Program-made: the position numbers and the translations under genes | Shown: one piece after another, positions 14,240-21,773 of the stretch | Position numbering within the stretch: position 1 is the first letter of the stretch | Layout of the letters: each line of letters starts with the position of its first letter | The notes under the pieces: model-generated | Told to the model about the DNA's origin: nothing | Database searches by the model: none | What the model saw: only the letters and a program-made list of their open reading frames with translations | Origin: Candidatus Aerophobota bacterium | GTDB taxonomy: Bacteria; Aerophobota; Aerophobia; Aerophobales; B3-G15 | Direction of reading: 5' to 3' | DNA length: 21,815 nucleotides | NCBI GenBank assembly: GCA_021163905.1 | Contig: JAGGTG010000071.1 | Coordinates: forward strand, 1-21,815

Positions 14240-14731
14240 ATGAAAAAAATAATTGATGTTGGTATTGGTGAGTTTAAAGTGGCGAAAGCTCCCGGGATGC
14301 TTATCACTCATAACCTTGGCTCCTGCGTAGGTATTGCTCTTTATGATATTTCCTCCAAAATTGGCGGATTAGCTCACATAATGTTGCCAAGCTATAAAAA
14401 GATAAACGCCGCTCAAAATCACAATCCTAAATTTGCCGATGCTGCTATTCCCCTGATGATCAAAGAAATGGAAAAGATAGGAGCGCAAAAGATATTCACG
14501 GTAGGTAAAATTGCAGGAGGTGGGGATATGTTTGGCCTTCCACCTGATTCCCCTTTAGAGCTAAACATTGGCAAACAAAACATTGAGATGGTAAAAAAGT
14601 ACCTACAAAAATACGGAATAAGGATAGTTGCTGAGGAAATTCTGGGTAATATACCAAGAACCATGGAGCTGGATCTTGATACAGGTAAAGTTACTCTAAA
14701 AACAGCACAGAAAGAGGAAAGAGTTTTATAA
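14240..14731 (+). CDS. cheD: CheD receptor glutamine deamidase
   Basis: CheD converts receptor glutamines to glutamates, making them available for methylation. The 163-residue length is usual. Catalytic residues are seen as Thr23, Cys29 in NLGSCVGIAL and His46 in GLAHIMLP. KIAGGGDMF and the C-terminal domain core also match the family. Substrate-type Gln-Glu pairs are present in the receptor (for example SAAQEASSA). The ribosome binding site is weak (AAGGA about 14 bases upstream). In many bacteria CheD also activates CheC, but no cheC is in this window. Confidence 0.93.
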   Translation: MKKIIDVGIGEFKVAKAPGMLITHNLGSCVGIALYDISSKIGGLAHIMLPSYKKINAAQNHNPKFADAAIPLMIKEMEKIGAQKIFTVGKIAGGGDMFGLPPDSPLELNIGKQNIEMVKKYLQKYGIRIVAEEILGNIPRTMELDLDTGKVTLKTAQKEERVL

Positions 14732-14766
14732 CTTAAAAACTTACAAGAGAAAAATGAGGAGACAAG

Positions 14767-15861
14767 ATGGATAAGCTTAAAAAAATAACCCCCATCAGAC
14801 AACCTATAGAAGTTCTGATTGTTGATGATTCTGCCTTTATGCGAAAAGCAATAAGACAGATCCTTGAATCTGATCCTTTAATTAAGGTAATTGGAACAGC
14901 AAGAAATGGAGAGGATGCCTTAGAGAAACTGAAGGAGCTAACTCCGGACGTTGTTACCCTGGATATAAGTATGCCCCACATGGATGGTTTAACCTGTTTA
15001 AGACATATTATGTCAAAAACCCCTCTACCTGTTGTTATGATAAGTTCTCTCACTCAGGAAGGGGCCCAGGAGACTTTCAGGGCATTAGAACTTGGAGCGG
15101 TGGATTTTATCCCCAAACTTTCAGGTACAATATCTCTTGATATAGGTAGACAAAAAAGGGAGATAATTACTAAGGTAAAAGCAGCTGCTAAAGCAAAGGT
15201 AAACATAAAAACCTCTATCAAGCCCGTTTCAACAAAACCAAAAGTTTTCCCTTACAGATTATTAAGAAAAAAAACCTCCCTCTCTCAGAAGGTGGTAGCT
15301 ATTGGGGTTTCTACTGGTGGACCTCAAACTTTAATGAAGATAATTCCCTATCTTCCAGAAGATCTACCTGCTGCCATTTTGATTGTTCAACATATGCCAC
15401 CAAACTTTACCCGTGCCTTTGCAGAAAGATTAAATGCCACATCTGCTGTTGAAATAAAAGAGGCTGAGGCAGGAGATATAGTGGAGCCCGGCAAAGGTTA
15501 TCTTGCCCCCGGAGATTACCATATGACTGTAGCTAAAAGAGCTTTAGGGAAGGGAGCTATTATCAGGTTAAGTAAAGAACCCTCAAACACTCTCCACCGT
15601 CCTTCAGTAGATGTAACCATGTTCTCTGTAGCCGAGCTTTATGGAGAAAATACCGTAGGGGTTATCTTAACCGGGATGGGTTCTGACGGAGCAGAGGCAA
15701 TGGTTGAGGTAAAAAAAAGAGGAGGTAAAACCATAGCCCAGGACGAGGCATCCTCTATAATTTTCGGGATGCCCAAAGCTGCTATTGAAAAGGGGTGTGT
15801 CGATAAGGTGGTCCCTGCATCAAAAGTTGCAGAGGCAATAGTTGAGGCAGTAAATAGTTAA
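14767..15861 (+). CDS. cheB: CheB receptor methylesterase with receiver domain
   Basis: CheB removes receptor methyl groups and, in many species, deamidates receptors. It is switched on by CheA phosphorylation. The 364-residue protein has an N-terminal receiver (13-130) with Asp20/Asp21, phospho-acceptor Asp66 in TLDISMPHMDG, Ser93/94 and Lys117. A linker (130-172) leads to the esterase domain with Ser182 in AIGVSTGGP, His209 in VQHMPP and Asp307 in GMGSDGAE, the catalytic triad. GAGGAG at 14756-14761 precedes the start. It follows cheD by 35 bases and precedes the HEAT-repeat gene by 12. Confidence 0.95.
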   Translation: MDKLKKITPIRQPIEVLIVDDSAFMRKAIRQILESDPLIKVIGTARNGEDALEKLKELTPDVVTLDISMPHMDGLTCLRHIMSKTPLPVVMISSLTQEGAQETFRALELGAVDFIPKLSGTISLDIGRQKREIITKVKAAAKAKVNIKTSIKPVSTKPKVFPYRLLRKKTSLSQKVVAIGVSTGGPQTLMKIIPYLPEDLPAAILIVQHMPPNFTRAFAERLNATSAVEIKEAEAGDIVEPGKGYLAPGDYHMTVAKRALGKGAIIRLSKEPSNTLHRPSVDVTMFSVAELYGENTVGVILTGMGSDGAEAMVEVKKRGGKTIAQDEASSIIFGMPKAAIEKGCVDKVVPASKVAEAIVEAVNS

Positions 15862-15873
15862 AGGAGGCTTCAA

Positions 15874-16989
15874 ATGAGTGTCTCAAATCTCGAATACAAA
15901 GAAATCATGAAAAAGATAAAAAGCGAGGATGAAGATGAGAGAAGATACATAGCTAATCTTTTGGGAGAGATAAAAAAAGAGGAAGGTATTAAGCCCTTAA
16001 TTCACCTGTTGTTTGATACATCTCCAGCTGTTCAGGAAGCAGCGGCTGATAGTTTAATTAAAATAGGAACCAAAAAAGTCGTAGGAGAAATTATCCCTCT
16101 TCTAAGATCTGAAGATGCAAGCTTACGTAATATTGCAGTTGAAATCCTGGAAGGAATTGGTGAGAAGGCAATAGAACCTTTATCCTCCCTTCTTCAGGAT
16201 AAGGATCATGATATACGAAAGTTTGCCTGTGATATACTGGGAAATATAGGAAGCTCTAAGGCTATAACTTTTCTAATTCCTCTTTTAAACGATCAACATA
16301 TAAATGTGGCCTGTGCAGCAGCTGAAGCACTGGGTAATATAAAAAATAAAAAAGCAACACAGGCTCTCATAGAAGCACTGAAGGGAAGAAAATGGCTCAC
16401 CTATAACGCCATTGAAGCTCTTGGAAAAATAGGTGATACTCGAGCAATTAAACCTGTTGCACAATTTCTCTTTAAGGATGATCCCTTAATTTCATTTGCC
16501 TCAGTTAAGGCCCTGGGTGAAATAGGAGACCCAGAAGGAGCAGAGTATCTTCTTCCTCTTTTAGGATCAGATACATTTAACAAGGAGGTGATTAAGGCTC
16601 TTGCAAAAATAGCAAAAAAGAATGGCAAGAAAAAAATTTTCTCCTTTATTAAAAATAAAATTAAGATAGATCTTCTTGAAAAATTTCTTAAGGATCCTGA
16701 TCCCGAGGTGAGAAAAAGTGCGATTTATCTTGCAGGTATCATCAAAGATAAAAAAACTGTACCCCTTTTAATTCCCCTTTTATCTGATAATGAACAGGAA
16801 CAGGATGTCTGGGAGGAGGTGGTAAAGGCTTTACTTGAAATTAATCCCGAACTCGATTATCTAACAGCTGAACTGGAGGAAAAAATTAAACAAACTCTGG
16901 AGATTTTCTTATACGATAATGACGAAAAATTACGAGTGGCTGCAGACAGGGCATTAAGGAAGTTATCCCGAATGACAGGAGAAAATTAA
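15874..16989 (+). CDS. HEAT-repeat protein in the chemotaxis operon
   Basis: This 371-residue soluble protein is almost entirely HEAT/PBS-lyase-like repeats of about 30 residues (for example PLIHLLFDTSPAVQEAAADSLIKIG and LGNIGSSKAITFLIPLLNDQ). They form a helical solenoid used for protein contacts. No enzymatic motif is seen. A strong AAGGAGG (15861-15867) overlaps the cheB stop region and fixes the start. It lies between cheB and the second cheR. HEAT proteins occur in some chemosensory clusters, where they are poorly understood. A scaffold or input protein for the soluble receptor is plausible. A phycobilin lyase is not, given the context. Confidence 0.88.
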   Translation: MSVSNLEYKEIMKKIKSEDEDERRYIANLLGEIKKEEGIKPLIHLLFDTSPAVQEAAADSLIKIGTKKVVGEIIPLLRSEDASLRNIAVEILEGIGEKAIEPLSSLLQDKDHDIRKFACDILGNIGSSKAITFLIPLLNDQHINVACAAAEALGNIKNKKATQALIEALKGRKWLTYNAIEALGKIGDTRAIKPVAQFLFKDDPLISFASVKALGEIGDPEGAEYLLPLLGSDTFNKEVIKALAKIAKKNGKKKIFSFIKNKIKIDLLEKFLKDPDPEVRKSAIYLAGIIKDKKTVPLLIPLLSDNEQEQDVWEEVVKALLEINPELDYLTAELEEKIKQTLEIFLYDNDEKLRVAADRALRKLSRMTGEN

Positions 16990-17006
16990 CTAAAAAGGGG
17001 TTGCAA

Positions 17007-17837
17007 ATGAAACCAATAGTTCTCTCTCGGGGAGATTTTGAGCTAATACGAAACTTAATTAATAAAAAAACTGGAATTTTCTTTGATGAGAGAAAAAAAT
17101 ATTTCCTGGCAAGCAGATTATCAACTCATATGGAAAACCTGGGATTAAGTAGTGTAAGAGATTACTGGTACCTTATAAACACAGACCCTCAGGAGCTTTC
17201 TATTTTTATAGAAAGTATTGTTATTCCAGAAACTTACTTTTTCAGGGATTATCCTCAATTAAAAATGTTTGCTGAGGATATTTTACCACTTGTCTGTGAG
17301 GAAAAGAAGAAAAAAATTAACAAAACTTTAAGAATATGGAGTGCTGGTTGTTCTACAGGTGAGGAACCCTATACCCTCTCCATCATCCTTACAGAAATGA
17401 TAGATAACATTGGTAGCTGGAACATAGATATTCTGGGAACAGATATAAATCGTGAATCTCTAAAAAGAGGCCAAGAGGCAATTTATGGGTTAAGGTCTAT
17501 TAAAGATGTTCCTCTGGAATACAGGAGCAAATATTTTATATCCCGTGATTCCTATTATCTGGTAAAACCCCAGATAAAGAAATTTGTTCGTTTTAGTTAC
17601 CTTAATTTAACCGATAATTTAAAAATGCAAACCATGAGAGGATTTGATTTTATCTTTTGCAGGAATGTCTTGATTTACTTTGACAATGAAAGTAGTAAAA
17701 GGGTAATAAGCCACTTCTACGATGCCCTTAACAAAGGTGGATATATTTTTCTGGGTTCAAGTGAGTCAATTTCCCGTTTAAGTGCAGCATTTAAATTAGT
17801 TAAATTTAAAAATGGCCTTGCCTATATGAAAGCATAA
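17007..17837 (+). CDS. cheR: CheR chemoreceptor methyltransferase (second copy)
   Basis: This is a second CheR of 276 residues. It shows IPETYFFRD (73-81), SAM loop SAGCSTGEEPYT (112-123), GTDIN (144-148) and CRNVLIYF (218-225). AAGGGG (16995-17000) six bases before ATG 17007 sets the start; TTG 17001 in frame is less likely. The PET-YFFRD motif is closer to the classical CheR form than the SEFFRD of the first copy. Two CheR genes in one operon could serve different receptor sites, or one may act on another target. This cannot be decided here. Confidence 0.92.
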   Translation: MKPIVLSRGDFELIRNLINKKTGIFFDERKKYFLASRLSTHMENLGLSSVRDYWYLINTDPQELSIFIESIVIPETYFFRDYPQLKMFAEDILPLVCEEKKKKINKTLRIWSAGCSTGEEPYTLSIILTEMIDNIGSWNIDILGTDINRESLKRGQEAIYGLRSIKDVPLEYRSKYFISRDSYYLVKPQIKKFVRFSYLNLTDNLKMQTMRGFDFIFCRNVLIYFDNESSKRVISHFYDALNKGGYIFLGSSESISRLSAAFKLVKFKNGLAYMKA

Positions 17838-17862
17838 CAGGTGCTGTTGAAAGGAGGAAAAA

Positions 17863-18237
17863 ATGAAGAAAAATATACTTGTAGTTGATGATTCTGCAAC
17901 TATAAGATCACTGCAGGCTTTTATACTCCAATCGGCTGGATTTAAAGTAGAGACAGCCTCCAATGGAATAGAAGCCCTGGAAAAGCTATACTGTGGAAAT
18001 TTTGATCTTATAGTGGCTGATATAAATATGCCCAAAATGGACGGTTTAAAGATGATTGAGACACTGAGAAAACAGGATATCTACCGCGATCTTCCAATAA
18101 TTATAGTTACCAGCGAGGAGGATAAAGAAGATAGGGAAAAGGGACTGAAGGCAGGGGCAAATGTTTATCTTGTCAAACCCACAGATCCTAAAACACTGGT
18201 CATGAATGTAAAGATGTTACTAGATGGTGAGTTTTAA
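17863..18237 (+). CDS. cheY: CheY-type single-domain response regulator
   Basis: A stand-alone receiver of 124 residues. Asp9 and Asp10 hold the metal, Asp53 (VADINMPKMDG) is the phospho-acceptor, Thr83 and Lys105 complete the switch, and Tyr102 is at the place of the signalling aromatic. AAAGGAGG sits just before ATG 17863. Placed directly before cheA, it is the likely output of the pathway, by binding the flagellar switch or another target. No CheZ, CheC or CheX phosphatase is present in the window, so its dephosphorylation is either intrinsic or encoded elsewhere. Confidence 0.92.
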   Translation: MKKNILVVDDSATIRSLQAFILQSAGFKVETASNGIEALEKLYCGNFDLIVADINMPKMDGLKMIETLRKQDIYRDLPIIIVTSEEDKEDREKGLKAGANVYLVKPTDPKTLVMNVKMLLDGEF

Positions 18238-18269
18238 TAAAAATATTTATTTTAAAAGAGAGGGTAAAA

Positions 18270-20366
18270 ATGAACGAGTTTTTAACTGATCCTGCAATTG
18301 TTGGAGAATTTGTAACTGAATCCAGAGAACATCTTGAGTCTGCAGAGCAAAAATTACTTCAACTGGAAAAGACTCCTGATGACCCTGAGATCTTAAATGA
18401 TGTATTTCGTAGTTTCCACACAATAAAAGGATCTTCCTCTTTCCTGGGTTTAACCCAGTTAACCGAGCTTTCCCATAAACTGGAAAATGTTCTTGATAAA
18501 TTGAGAAAAAAAGCGGTAAAGGTAACTCCGGAAATTATAGATTTAATATTTAAGGGGGTGGACATTCTTAAATCATTTATCGAAGATGTGGCAAGCGGGG
18601 AGGAGGAAAAAATAGAAAAGATTACAAACAGTTCAGTTAAAGAAGTACAAGAATTCATAGAAGAAATTAACAGATCCATTGAAAAACCAGAAAATACCGA
18701 TATTAAAGAAAAGGCCAAAGACTACAGGATAAAAAAGACAGAGGTCAATGAGGAGGAAAAACAGGTATTTCTTTCTGCTGCCTATCAGTATCTTTCAACC
18801 ATCAGGGATGCTCTTGATGGACTAAAGGAAAATCCCTCCAATTTTGACTTAGTTAATGCAATTTTCAGGGCTATGCATTCCTTAAAGAGTTCTTCTGATT
18901 ATATGGGATTTTCCAGAATAAAAGAAATTTCCCGGTATCAGGAGGAAATCCTATCCAGAGTGAGAGAAGAGGAAAAACCTGTTCTACCTGATACTTTAAA
19001 TCTATTTGAAGAGGGATATAGATTACTTTTTGATTTAATAAAAATAGTAAAAGAGGGAAAAGGTAATCCTCCTGATATTCAGGAATTTTTGGGAAAAATG
19101 AAAAAGTTATTAGAGGGAAAGGAAAAAATCTCCGAGAAATCTTTCCCTAAAAATAAGGAATTATCAGGTAAAAAAGAAGTTGTTGAAAAAACCATTAGAG
19201 TGCCTGAGGCAAAACTGGATCTTCTAATGAATCTTGTAAGCGAACTTGTAATTAACAGGGGTGCCTTTTTCTCCATCAGTCAGAGACTGGATAGCGGATA
19301 CGATATCTCACGACTCTCAAGAGAAATGAAAGAAGCAACTCAAACCATGCGAAGAATCACTGCCGAACTCCAGACAACGGTGACCGATCTCCACATGTTG
19401 CCCATAAAAACTCTTTTCAGTAAATTCCCGCGTCTTGTTAGAGATATATCCCGGGAAAAGGGGAAAAAGATAAATCTTGAAATATCAGGTGAGGAAACTC
19501 AACTTGACAAGATGATGATTGAAAAAATGAGCGATCCTTTAATTCATCTTATCCGAAATGCCATTGACCATGGGATAGAATCTCCCGGGGAACGAGAGAA
19601 AAAAGGTAAGCCTGTCCCGGGAACAATAAAACTATCGGCTTCTCAGGAGGGAGAGACAGTTATTATACAGGTAGAGGATGATGGAAGAGGAATGGATCCT
19701 GAACTTATCCGTCAGATGGCAGTAAAAAAAGGAATTATTGATAGAGAAAGGGCAAAACTGCTTGATAAAAAAAGATGTCTTGATTTGATATTTCTCCCTG
19801 GATTTAGTACTGCCAGGAAAGTAACCGATATTTCCGGAAGAGGAGTGGGAATGGATGTTGTAAGGGATGCCGTTGAAAAATTAAAAGGAGAGATAGAGGT
19901 AGATACCGAACTTAACCGGGGAACCAGATTTACAATTAAACTTCCCCTTACAATGGCCATTGTAAATGTCCTTTTGATAGAGGTGGCAAATCAACTCTTT
20001 GCTTTACCTTTAAGCTCAATAAGAGAAACACTGAAAATCTCATCGGATAAGATAAATAAAATCATAAATAAAGAGGTTACACTTTTAAGAGGAGATCTCC
20101 TGGGAGTTGTCAATTTAACAGACCTTCTTCGTCTTCCCAACAATAAAAGAAAGAAAGAGAAAATTCCGGTGGTGGTCATTCAGTCGGGAGGTAAAAACCT
20201 GGGTTTAGTTGTTGACGAGCTTTATAAGCAGGAGGAGATAGTAATTAAACCTCTTGAAGGAGTTATAGCTGATACTCCAGCTCTGGCAGGAGCAGCTATA
20301 CTTGGCGATGGTAAGATAATCCCCATTCTTGATCCTCAACAGCTCATCTATATGAGCGAGAACTAA
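18270..20366 (+). CDS. cheA: CheA histidine kinase with two Hpt domains
   Basis: This 698-residue chemotaxis kinase has Hpt1 (5-115) with His50 in FHTIKGSSSFLG and a second Hpt-like domain (160-270) with His203 in MHSLKSSSDYMG. A linker of only about 35 residues follows, then the dimerisation domain P3 (308-375). The ATPase domain P4 (380-560) has HLIRNAIDHGIE (426-437), DDGRGM (470-475) and GRGVGMDVV (523-531). The CheW-like P5 domain (562-698) completes it. No P2 (CheY/CheB-docking) domain is visible; the second Hpt sits in its place. GAGAGGG lies just before ATG 18270. It is the last gene of the operon and should phosphorylate the CheY and CheB encoded here. Confidence 0.95.
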   Translation: MNEFLTDPAIVGEFVTESREHLESAEQKLLQLEKTPDDPEILNDVFRSFHTIKGSSSFLGLTQLTELSHKLENVLDKLRKKAVKVTPEIIDLIFKGVDILKSFIEDVASGEEEKIEKITNSSVKEVQEFIEEINRSIEKPENTDIKEKAKDYRIKKTEVNEEEKQVFLSAAYQYLSTIRDALDGLKENPSNFDLVNAIFRAMHSLKSSSDYMGFSRIKEISRYQEEILSRVREEEKPVLPDTLNLFEEGYRLLFDLIKIVKEGKGNPPDIQEFLGKMKKLLEGKEKISEKSFPKNKELSGKKEVVEKTIRVPEAKLDLLMNLVSELVINRGAFFSISQRLDSGYDISRLSREMKEATQTMRRITAELQTTVTDLHMLPIKTLFSKFPRLVRDISREKGKKINLEISGEETQLDKMMIEKMSDPLIHLIRNAIDHGIESPGEREKKGKPVPGTIKLSASQEGETVIIQVEDDGRGMDPELIRQMAVKKGIIDRERAKLLDKKRCLDLIFLPGFSTARKVTDISGRGVGMDVVRDAVEKLKGEIEVDTELNRGTRFTIKLPLTMAIVNVLLIEVANQLFALPLSSIRETLKISSDKINKIINKEVTLLRGDLLGVVNLTDLLRLPNNKRKKEKIPVVVIQSGGKNLGLVVDELYKQEEIVIKPLEGVIADTPALAGAAILGDGKIIPILDPQQLIYMSEN

Positions 20367-20407
20367 ATTTAATCTACCCAGAGCTCCACATATAGGATTG
20401 ATCAGTT

Positions 20408-20461
20408 GATGCGTGAATGCGCAGATGCGTTCTATGTTCGAGGTTCTACGTTCAACGTTGC
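20408..20461 (+). repeat. Short phased repeats, 8- then 7-base units
   Basis: GATGCGTG, AATGCGCA and GATGCGTT form an 8-base phase (20408-20431). This passes into four exact 7-base steps GTTCTAT, GTTCGAG, GTTCTAC, GTTCAAC (20429-20456), followed by GTTGC. Confidence 0.85.
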
Positions 20462-20469
20462 TTTAAACA

Positions 20470-20523
20470 AAATACACCAAACAGACGAAATTAACCAAAT
20501 ACACCAGATAGACGAGATAGACG
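20470..20523 (+). repeat. 27-base imperfect tandem repeat, two copies
   Basis: Copies at 20470-20496 and 20497-20523 both begin AAATACACCA and share AGACGA and a following AT. They differ at about seven positions. Confidence 0.8.
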
Positions 20524-20537
20524 CAACGACACCTCGA

Positions 20538-20587
20538 CTCAACGACCCAACAGACCCAACGACTCAATGACGCAATGACCCAACAGA
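20538..20587 (+). repeat. 8/9-base tandem repeat, six units
   Basis: The successive units are CTCAACGA, CCCAACAGA, CCCAACGA, CTCAATGA, CGCAATGA and CCCAACAGA. The consensus is CNCAAYGA, with a one-base insertion (CCCAACAGA) in units 2 and 6. Confidence 0.88.
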
Positions 20588-20637
20588 CATCTCACAGGCA
20601 GCCTTGAATTTTTCCCGAAACTGTAAATACCTGCTGT

Positions 20638-20666
20638 TTGACAAAGCTGGATGAGATTGTTAATAT
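20638..20666 (+). promoter_or_regulatory. Sigma-70-type promoter upstream of the DUF72 gene
   Basis: TTGACA (20638-20643), a 17-base spacer, and TAATAT (20661-20666). The -35 is a full match, the -10 is near consensus and the spacing is ideal. It lies about 30 bases before the start of the DUF72 coding region, after the repeat block. Confidence 0.75.
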
Positions 20667-20701
20667 GCTACAAATAAAAAAGAAGGTGAAATTATTTATA
20701 A

Positions 20702-21439
20702 ATGTTTGAGGTAATAATTGGTACCTCTGGATGGTGGTATGAACACTGGCGGGGAAGATTTTACCCTCCGGATATAAAGGAAAACAAATGGTTTGAGTAT
20801 TATACCCGTTTTTTTAAAAGTGTTGAGGTAAACTCCTCTTTTTACCGGCTTCCCTTTCCCAACATGGTTAAAGGATGGGCAAAAAAAGCACCTCAGGATT
20901 TCAAGTTTACCCTGAAGATGTGGCGAAGAGTAACTCATTTAAAGAAAATTAAGGATGTCAGAGAAGACATTGAAATTTTTCTTGATAGAATTTCTCCTTT
21001 AAAAAACAATTTAGGGGCTATCCTCTATCAACTTCCACCTTCTCTTAAATGCGATCCTGATTTGCTTGAAAGCTTCCTAAAAAATATTCCCTCCGGTGTG
21101 GACCAGGTTATTGAATTCAGGAATAAAAGCTGGCTTATTCCGGAGATTTTTTCTATTTTAAGAAAGAGTAAAATAGCCTACTGTATTGTAAGTATGCCGG
21201 ATTTCCCTGAACTTATTGAGATAACATCACATATTAGTTATATAAGATTTCATGGAAGAGAAATTCTCTACGGCTCATCTTATTCAGACGATGAACTTCT
21301 AAAATGGGCAAAACTTATAAAAAGCTTTTCGCAAAGGAGAGTTGAAAGGGTATATGTTTATTTTAATAATGATTATAATGCCTATGCTATCTTTAATGCC
21401 CTGCGTTTACAGGAAATTTTAAGGGACTTTTTCAGGTGA
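20702..21439 (+). CDS. DUF72 (YecE-like) TIM-barrel protein
   Basis: This 245-residue protein is of the DUF72/YecE family, whose members have a TIM-barrel-like fold and no agreed reaction. Typical features are IGTSGWWYEHWRGRFYPP (6-23), VEVNSSFYRLP (41-51), the FKFTLKMWRRVTH stretch and a C-terminal VYVYFNNDYNAYAIFNA, the family's NN-A motif. The length is normal. Its own housekeeping-type promoter is just upstream, and AAGGTG (about 13 bases before the ATG) is a rather distant ribosome binding site. It is not linked by sequence to the chemotaxis operon. It converges with the minus-strand gene, and the two coding regions overlap by 8 bases. Confidence 0.88.
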   Translation: MFEVIIGTSGWWYEHWRGRFYPPDIKENKWFEYYTRFFKSVEVNSSFYRLPFPNMVKGWAKKAPQDFKFTLKMWRRVTHLKKIKDVREDIEIFLDRISPLKNNLGAILYQLPPSLKCDPDLLESFLKNIPSGVDQVIEFRNKSWLIPEIFSILRKSKIAYCIVSMPDFPELIEITSHISYIRFHGREILYGSSYSDDELLKWAKLIKSFSQRRVERVYVYFNNDYNAYAIFNALRLQEILRDFFR

Positions 21440-21773
21440 GATTGTCTATATATTTTTTCAGTATAGACCTTACCTCCAGCTGATCGTATAACTTTCTTGC
21501 CTCTTTCTCTATCTCATCATCATGTCGCAGAATGCCCTCCTCGTAGTAATAAATGCTTAAGATCTCATGAAGCCAGGTTAATTTTTCCTCTTTTTCAGAA
21601 AGTCCCCGATGAAAATAAATAGTCCTCTCATCAAATCTTACTATTCCCCCGATTTTTCTCTTTCTATAGGGGGCAAATTCCGGACAGTTAAAATCAATAT
21701 ATACTATCCTGAATCTGGAGGTAACCTTTTTTAAAATAGCATCAAGATCTTTTAAATTCAAGCTATTACCCAT
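21432..21773 (-). CDS. Small protein resembling an ImmA/IrrE-type zincin that lacks the second zinc histidine
   Basis: A 113-residue protein. LTWLHEILSIYYYEEG (65-80), then EIEKEARKLYDQL (87-99), recalls the ImmA/IrrE (DUF955-like) layout: an HExxH helix followed by a Glu-containing helix ExEA that supplies the third zinc ligand. Here the motif is His69-Glu70-x-x-Ser73, so the second His is missing and protease activity is doubtful. Before it, the stretch from about 42 to 58 (GGIVRFDERTIYFHRGLSE) fits the beta-hairpin that usually precedes the zinc helix. The ribosome binding site is weak. No helix-turn-helix partner or phage gene is seen within the window. The family assignment is tentative. 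Confidence 0.5.
   Translation of the reverse strand: MGNSLNLKDLDAILKKVTSRFRIVYIDFNCPEFAPYRKRKIGGIVRFDERTIYFHRGLSEKEEKLTWLHEILSIYYYEEGILRHDDEIEKEARKLYDQLEVRSILKKYIDNLT

Larger units (their letters stand above)
20367..20701. other. Noncoding stretch between cheA and the DUF72 gene
   Basis: This 335-base gap holds three kinds of short phased repeats (20408-20587), then about 50 unremarkable bases, then a promoter (20638-20666). No gene with a ribosome binding site is visible. No clear rho-independent terminator for the chemotaxis operon is seen directly after cheA. Confidence 0.7.

Noticed and set aside
20408..20587. Possible CRISPR array
   Set aside because: Units are 7-9 or 27 bases with no conserved repeat and no unique spacers, and no cas gene is present.
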